21,838 bases of DNA, from contig CAXUEY010000102.1 in assembly GCA_964250225.1 (NCBI GenBank), positions 1 through 21,838 on the forward strand, read 5' to 3'. Of the stretch, positions 18,121 through 21,838 are shown in pieces. Origin of the DNA: Paraktedonobacter sp964250225 (lineage in GTDB: Bacteria; Chloroflexota; Ktedonobacteria; Ktedonobacterales; Ktedonobacteraceae). A program made the translations under genes and the position numbers. The notes under the pieces are model-generated. The model searched no databases, was not told where the DNA came from, and was given only the letters and a program-made list of their open reading frames with translations. Each line of letters begins with the position of its first letter. Within the stretch, counting starts at the first letter, position 1.

Positions 18121-18890
18121 CCGAGACGTTTTACAGCAGTATCTCTACCCTCCAGGAACGGGGCCAGGAACCACAGACGGGCAGCAATGCCACCGATCTC
18201 TCCACCTGGGTCATCGATCACCTGGACATCCGCGCGGGCTATAATGTCCTCGATACAGGCGGCAGCAACGGGCCGCAGGCGCTTCCCCTGGCCCAGCTCG
18301 TGGGATATAATGGGCACGTTCTCTCCATAGATCGCTCGTATGAGGCGCTGCACGCGCTCGCGCAACGCAGCCAGGAACTCAGGCTGGAGACACGCATTCG
18401 TCTGCTGCAAATCAATCTGGATGACCTCGAAGGTTATTTACGCGAGGATGATTTTGAGCGCGCCCTGGCTTCGCGCGCGCTCTACCGCATCAAACAGCCG
18501 CTTTCGGTCTTCAAAGCCCTGCACCGCGCTCTCAAGCCAGGCGGCACGTTTTTTTTCTACGGACCCTCCCGCAACAACAACCTGGAGATCAAACGCTTCC
18601 ACGCTGCCCTGCGCGGCGAAACGATCTCACCGGAGAGCAAGGAGCCGACTTTTCTGGAAGAGGTGGGCCTGCCGCTTGCCCGCAACTGTTTCAACAAGGT
18701 TGAGATTGTACGGTTTGAGCAGCCGCTGCTCTTCGATTCGCCCGAAGCGCTCTATACCTGCTGGAACAGTAGCAAGCTCTATGCGCAGGAACTGGACGCG
18801 CCCTGCCGCCGCGCAGCACTCCGCCACTTCGAGTCCCATCCGGTCTTCGAGACGGTCAAACGCGTGGTGGGCATCAAAGCAACCAAATAA
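18117..18890 (+). CDS. SAM-dependent class I methyltransferase
   Basis: A 257-aa protein starting at ATG 18117, which overlaps the stop of the deacetylase homologue as ATGA, so the two are translationally coupled. A GGGAG ribosome site is present. Motif I is VLDTGGSNG (44-52), a Gly-rich SAM-binding loop after the first strand. The acidic end of strand 2 is D72 in LSIDRS. LKPGGTFFFYGPS follows, as in the type 11/25 methyltransferases. The C-terminal part from about residue 165 has no hallmark that I recognise and probably holds the acceptor-binding region. The longer in-frame extension to 17946 overlaps the deacetylase gene and has non-coding composition. Substrate unknown; the neighbours suggest a glycan or its lipid carrier. 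Confidence 0.85.
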   Translation: MTETFYSSISTLQERGQEPQTGSNATDLSTWVIDHLDIRAGYNVLDTGGSNGPQALPLAQLVGYNGHVLSIDRSYEALHALAQRSQELRLETRIRLLQINLDDLEGYLREDDFERALASRALYRIKQPLSVFKALHRALKPGGTFFFYGPSRNNNLEIKRFHAALRGETISPESKEPTFLEEVGLPLARNCFNKVEIVRFEQPLLFDSPEALYTCWNSSKLYAQELDAPCRRAALRHFESHPVFETVKRVVGIKATK

Positions 18891-18928
18891 AATTTTTCCC
18901 CTAGAGAACTTTCTTTGCTCGCTAAGCG

Positions 18929-19021
18929 ATGGGAACTCGTGAACGACACAAGCAACGCGCCGATCTGCTGCTGCAGGGCACTATTGCTCTTGCACTGACG
19001 GGTCAGCGCGTTGCTAGATGA
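18929..19021 (+). CDS. Doubtful 30-aa open reading frame
   Basis: ATG 18929 to TGA 19019-19021 encodes 30 residues of helix-like composition (RERHKQRADLLLQ, then alternating Ala/Leu). There is no good ribosome site and no recognised family. It could be a small protein, the 5' remnant of a lost gene, or chance. It contains the inverted repeat at 18951-19015. Confidence 0.2.
   Translation: MGTRERHKQRADLLLQGTIALALTGQRVAR
18951..19015. repeat. 10-bp inverted repeat between convergent genes
   Basis: AGCAACGCGC (18951-18960) and GCGCGTTGCT (19006-19015) are exact complements around a 45-base loop, between the ends of the plus-strand methyltransferase and the minus-strand DinB-like gene. It may be part of a two-way terminator, but no T tract follows on either side. 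Confidence 0.4.
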
Positions 19022-19028
19022 ACGGCCC

Positions 19029-19577
19029 TCACCCATGTATCTGTTGGCGCGCGCGTACCTGCACAGCCTTGAGCGCCTCTATCTCCCCGACGTGCTCAAC
19101 CGCACCCAGCAGGATACTTTTGAGCAACTGGTAGATCGCCAGCTTCGGCTGGCCCGGAGCTGGCTCCTCAAGGGCGCTCCCTGGCATGGCCAGCAGATAC
19201 CGACGCAAAACGCTGCATCCCTGGTCAAGATAGGTGAGAAGCTCCTCTGCGCTCATCTCTGGAATAGCGGCAACCTCTTCCTGTGTATAACCAGTGATGG
19301 CGCCCAGGCCCTTAAAGCCGATGCCACGCGGATCGTAACCGGTGCGCGCCGCCCAACCCTGCGTATGCCATTGCTCCTCTTCAGCGCGTCTGTTATCCAA
19401 TAAGCGTACTACTATCAGATCCAGCCAGCGACTATAGTGCCAAACGGTGACGCCGATGCTATTGCCCTGAGCATCCGGTCTCCAGGCCAGTTCCGCGCGG
19501 GATAATTCAGCGATGATCGCGTGTGTGCGTTCAGCGATAGAGGCAACGAGATCCACAAGCACTTCTTCAGCTTTCAT
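19029..19577 (-). CDS. DinB-like four-helix-bundle protein
   Basis: A 182-aa protein that looks like the DinB/DUF664 superfamily, small four-helix metal-binding proteins that often act as thiol-dependent transferases or have no known role. H47 (VWHYSRWLD) and H162 (GAVEHVGEIEALK) occupy the positions expected for metal ligands. A third His of the usual triad is not obvious; H71 is a candidate. The helical pattern (residues 2-30, 42-63, 108-131, 147-171) fits. ATG 19577 overlaps the stop of the SDR gene as ATGA, implying coupling, and AAAGGGA lies upstream. The longer 200-aa form would extend into the SDR gene without a ribosome site. Function unknown. Confidence 0.72.
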   Translation of the reverse strand: MKAEEVLVDLVASIAERTHAIIAELSRAELAWRPDAQGNSIGVTVWHYSRWLDLIVVRLLDNRRAEEEQWHTQGWAARTGYDPRGIGFKGLGAITGYTQEEVAAIPEMSAEELLTYLDQGCSVLRRYLLAMPGSALEEPAPGQPKLAIYQLLKSILLGAVEHVGEIEALKAVQVRARQQIHG

Positions 19578-20335
19578 GGATTTTTCCCTTTCATGGCTCC
19601 AAGTGAGGCTCCGATGACAATTGTAGCACAACTGGCGAGGGTGGGATCGTGGACAGCCTGCACAATCGCGCGCCCCATCTCCCGCGCGGTGGGTAGCGCT
19701 CCCTGGCTAGTGCGGCGCTGCTCAATCAAGCCGGGCGCGCTCCGCTCCAGCAATCTGGGTGTAATCGTTCCCTCGATGAGATCCCCCGTCACCACAAGCA
19801 AACGCAGGCCAGCAGCGTCGAGTTCGGGTTGCAGCGCTCGCAGAGCCTGTTCGCCAGCGTGTTTGCTCGCGGCAACGGGTTCGTAGGCTGGCAACTGCTG
19901 AATCTGACCGTAGAGGTGTGCCCAATGGCTGGTCACAAACACAATCACGCCGCCAGGGTGTAGCAGTGGCAAAGCAGCCTTAACCAGAGCCGGTTGCGCG
20001 TCCCGATTGATGTGCATTGGATAGGCAGGGTCAGCCGCGACCAGGTCCTGCTCTATGCCGCCAGAAGCGTTGAGTACTAGAAGATCCAGATGCCCTCTCC
20101 ACTGGCCCACCTGCTGAAAAAGCTGCGCCACCTGCTCCTCATGCGTGATATCGCAGCGCAGTGCGAGCGCCTCCCCGCCTCGTTGGGTGACGGCAGCGGC
20201 CACCTCTTGAGCGCGAGCGGCCTTATTGCGATACGCGAACACGACATCATAGCCGCGTTCAGCCAGGGCCAGCACCGTTTCAGCCCCAATTCCACGGGAG
20301 CCTCCAGTCACGGCAGCTACTAATCGTTCGTGCAT
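19574..20335 (-). CDS. Short-chain dehydrogenase/reductase with a shifted Tyr-Lys spacing
   Basis: A 253-aa NAD(P)-dependent Rossmann-fold oxidoreductase. ATG 20335 has GGAGA about seven bases upstream. It shows TGGSRGIG (10-17) for cofactor binding, CDIT (61-64) near the adenine, NASGG (89-93) in place of NAGG, N110, and S136 of the catalytic set. The Tyr/Lys pair reads Y151-EPVAAS-K158, a Y-x6-K spacing instead of the standard Y-x3-K; the residue four before the Lys is Val. Activity as a normal reductase is therefore uncertain. It follows fabF by 76 bases on the same strand and overlaps the DinB-like gene by four, so FabG-like 3-ketoacyl-ACP reduction is a possible role, but not proven. Confidence 0.85.
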   Translation of the reverse strand: MHERLVAAVTGGSRGIGAETVLALAERGYDVVFAYRNKAARAQEVAAAVTQRGGEALALRCDITHEEQVAQLFQQVGQWRGHLDLLVLNASGGIEQDLVAADPAYPMHINRDAQPALVKAALPLLHPGGVIVFVTSHWAHLYGQIQQLPAYEPVAASKHAGEQALRALQPELDAAGLRLLVVTGDLIEGTITPRLLERSAPGLIEQRRTSQGALPTAREMGRAIVQAVHDPTLASCATIVIGASLGAMKGKNP

Positions 20336-20411
20336 ATAGCATTCTCCATGTGCTTTCTCTAGAATAACTGATCGATAATAGTGTATCCGCGTGACATAAG
20401 GAAAAGGGAAA

Positions 20412-21656
20412 TCAAAGCGTCCCATCATAGCATTTGAAGATGAGGCAGGTATTGTGGCCACCAAAGCCCATCGAATTGGACATGGCCACGTTCACCATCG
20501 CCTCTCGTGCCTGGCAGGGCACATAATCCAGGTCACACGCGGGATCGGGATGGCGCAGATTGATGGTCGGCGGAATCATCCCGCGCTGGATAGCCATGAC
20601 TGCAATAGCCGCCTCAACCGCGCCCGCAGCGCCCAGCGTGTGGCCGGTCATCGATTTGGTCGAACTGACCGCGAGCCTGTAGGCATGCGCGCCGAAACAG
20701 GTTTTAATGGCCTGGGTCTCCGTCTCATCGTTGGGTGGCGTCGAGGTTCCGTGCGCGTTGATATAGTCCACCTCATCAGGGCGCAAATTGGCTTTGTGCA
20801 GGGCGCGGCGCATAGCGCGCACCAGGCCCTCGCCACCAGGAGCAGGACTGGTGATATGATAGGCATCGCCCGTGCTCGCATAGCCAACCAGTTCAGCCAG
20901 GATGGTCGCGCCCCGCGCCCGCGCAAACTCCAACTCTTCCAGAATAAGCATGCCCGATCCCTCGCCCATCACAAAACCATCGCGTGTGGCATCAAAGGGT
21001 CGGCTGGCCCCCTGGGGATCGTCGTTGCGCCGCGAGAGCGTCGTCATCTTCTCAAACGCAGCCATTGCAATCGGCGTGACTGCCTTCTCCGCGCCGCCCG
21101 CGATCATCGCCTTTGCATCGCCACGTCGAATGGTTTCCCACGCCTCGCCGATGGTATTGCCACTGCTCGCGCAGGCTGAAACAGCGGCCCAGTTGGGGCC
21201 TTGCGCGCCGGTGAGAATGGAGACAATACCGGGCGCGCCATCGATAGTCATGGCAGTCACAAAAAAAGGGCTGATGCGGTCCGGGCCTTTTTCATACAGC
21301 ACGCGAAACTGTTCGTGCAACGTAACCAGGCCACCGATGCCGCTACCGATATACACGCCGATCTCGGTAGCGTTCTCCGGCGTGATCGCTAAACCCGACT
21401 GAGCCAGCGCCTGTTTCGTCGTCGCAATCGCCAGTTGCTCGTAGGGATCATTGCGCCGCGCTTCTTTGCGATCCATAGAGAGCAATGGATCAAAGTTTTT
21501 AACTTCAGCGGCGAAATGCACCCCGAACTGGCTACTATCATAGGCCGTAATTTCACTAACCCCGGATTTACCCTGTATCAGCGCCTCCCAATTGCTAGCC
21601 AGATCATTGCCCAGCGCTGTAATCAACCCCAACCCGGTCACAACTACACGAGACAT
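20412..21656 (-). CDS. fabF: 3-oxoacyl-ACP synthase II (KAS II)
   Basis: Condenses malonyl-ACP with an acyl-ACP in fatty-acid elongation, 414 aa, the usual length. The catalytic triad is C162 (in SACASS), H302 (in NAHGTSTPPND) and H339 (in MTGHTLGAAGA), with the supporting K334 (in SSTKSM). These positions match E. coli FabF almost residue for residue. The Gly-rich C-terminal MSNSMGFGGHN is also intact. ATG 21656 has TAGGAGGT at good spacing; the longer form from 21713 has no such site. Upstream lies a candidate promoter, so this is the first gene of a three-gene set with the SDR and the DinB-like protein. An acyl-carrier protein gene is not in the window. A polyketide-type ketosynthase role cannot be excluded. 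Confidence 0.95.
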   Translation of the reverse strand: MSRVVVTGLGLITALGNDLASNWEALIQGKSGVSEITAYDSSQFGVHFAAEVKNFDPLLSMDRKEARRNDPYEQLAIATTKQALAQSGLAITPENATEIGVYIGSGIGGLVTLHEQFRVLYEKGPDRISPFFVTAMTIDGAPGIVSILTGAQGPNWAAVSACASSGNTIGEAWETIRRGDAKAMIAGGAEKAVTPIAMAAFEKMTTLSRRNDDPQGASRPFDATRDGFVMGEGSGMLILEELEFARARGATILAELVGYASTGDAYHITSPAPGGEGLVRAMRRALHKANLRPDEVDYINAHGTSTPPNDETETQAIKTCFGAHAYRLAVSSTKSMTGHTLGAAGAVEAAIAVMAIQRGMIPPTINLRHPDPACDLDYVPCQAREAMVNVAMSNSMGFGGHNTCLIFKCYDGTL

Positions 21657-21782
21657 AACCAGACCTCCTATCGGGCAATCATCATTCCTGGCTATATTCG
21701 TGACCTCCATCACAAGAGCACACGCGCTTCCCCGCGTTCAGTGCTTGAGTAGCATGGCCAGGTATTTGCCCTGATGGAAGCA

Positions 21783-21812
21783 AGTATAGTCTTGTTTTTA
21801 TATACTGTCCAA
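21783..21812 (-). promoter_or_regulatory. Candidate fabF promoter
   Basis: On the minus strand TTGGAC (21807-21812) and TATACT (21783-21788) are 18 bp apart in a strongly AT-rich stretch, about 130 bases before the fabF start. The remaining upstream bases to the window edge are also AT-rich and hold no gene that I can see. Confidence 0.55.
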
Positions 21813-21838
21813 TATATACTATAATATAGAATTCATAC

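Noticed and set aside
20454..21179. 241-aa plus-strand frame opposite fabF
   Set aside because: Antisense to fabF, Arg/His-rich and without family motifs.

Overview
The window is 21.8 kb of bacterial chromosome with a moderately high GC content. Genes sit close together on both strands, and the ribosome binding sites are clear (GGAGG, AGGAG and GAGGAAA types). The best single clue to the organism is the adjacent pair of large membrane proteins of families TIGR03662 (DUF2298, 'YYY domain') and TIGR03663 (Agl23-like). From memory this pair is sporadic and mostly found in Chloroflexota and some archaea. A soil Chloroflexota of the Ktedonobacteria type would fit, but this is inference and no RNA marker gene is present.

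Layout. (1) 1-2675, plus strand: the 3' part of a Ca2+-ATPase-like P-type ATPase, then a HypC/HupF-like small gene that has no standard start codon in its coding frame. (2) 2681-4199, plus strand: a strong sigma70-type promoter and a type I glutamine synthetase. (3) 4196-9532, minus strand: a five-gene redox operon. In transcription order it encodes a NarI-like membrane subunit, a Mo-bisPGD oxidoreductase, a four-cluster [4Fe-4S] protein, a Tat-type Rieske protein and a small two-helix membrane protein. A perfect 8-bp inverted repeat lies just upstream. (4) 9533-10039: a gene-poor stretch with an alpha/beta-hydrolase relic and a 27-bp hairpin. (5) 10040-18890: a cell-surface glycan region. TIGR03662 and TIGR03663 proteins lie on the minus strand. 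Divergent from them on the plus strand are a GT-C glycosyltransferase, a NodB-like polysaccharide deacetylase homologue and a SAM methyltransferase coupled to it. (6) 19029-21656, minus strand: fabF, a short-chain dehydrogenase/reductase and a DinB-like protein, the last two overlapping by ATGA.

How the genes may work together. The redox operon looks like a quinone-linked enzyme: a cytoplasmic Mo/Fe-S module, a b-type cytochrome membrane subunit and an externally exposed Rieske cluster. Its Mo-ligand loop is nitrate-reductase-like while its C-terminal domain reads more like a formate dehydrogenase, so the substrate is open. The glycan region joins three large membrane proteins that share the 'DE' and 'HGP' style motifs of lipid-linked sugar transferases with two possible tailoring enzymes. 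FabF and the SDR suggest fatty-acid or polyketide-type chain chemistry.

The most promising leads are the redox operon with its unusual subunit mix, the TIGR03662/TIGR03663 glycan region, and the HypC-like gene that lacks a normal start.
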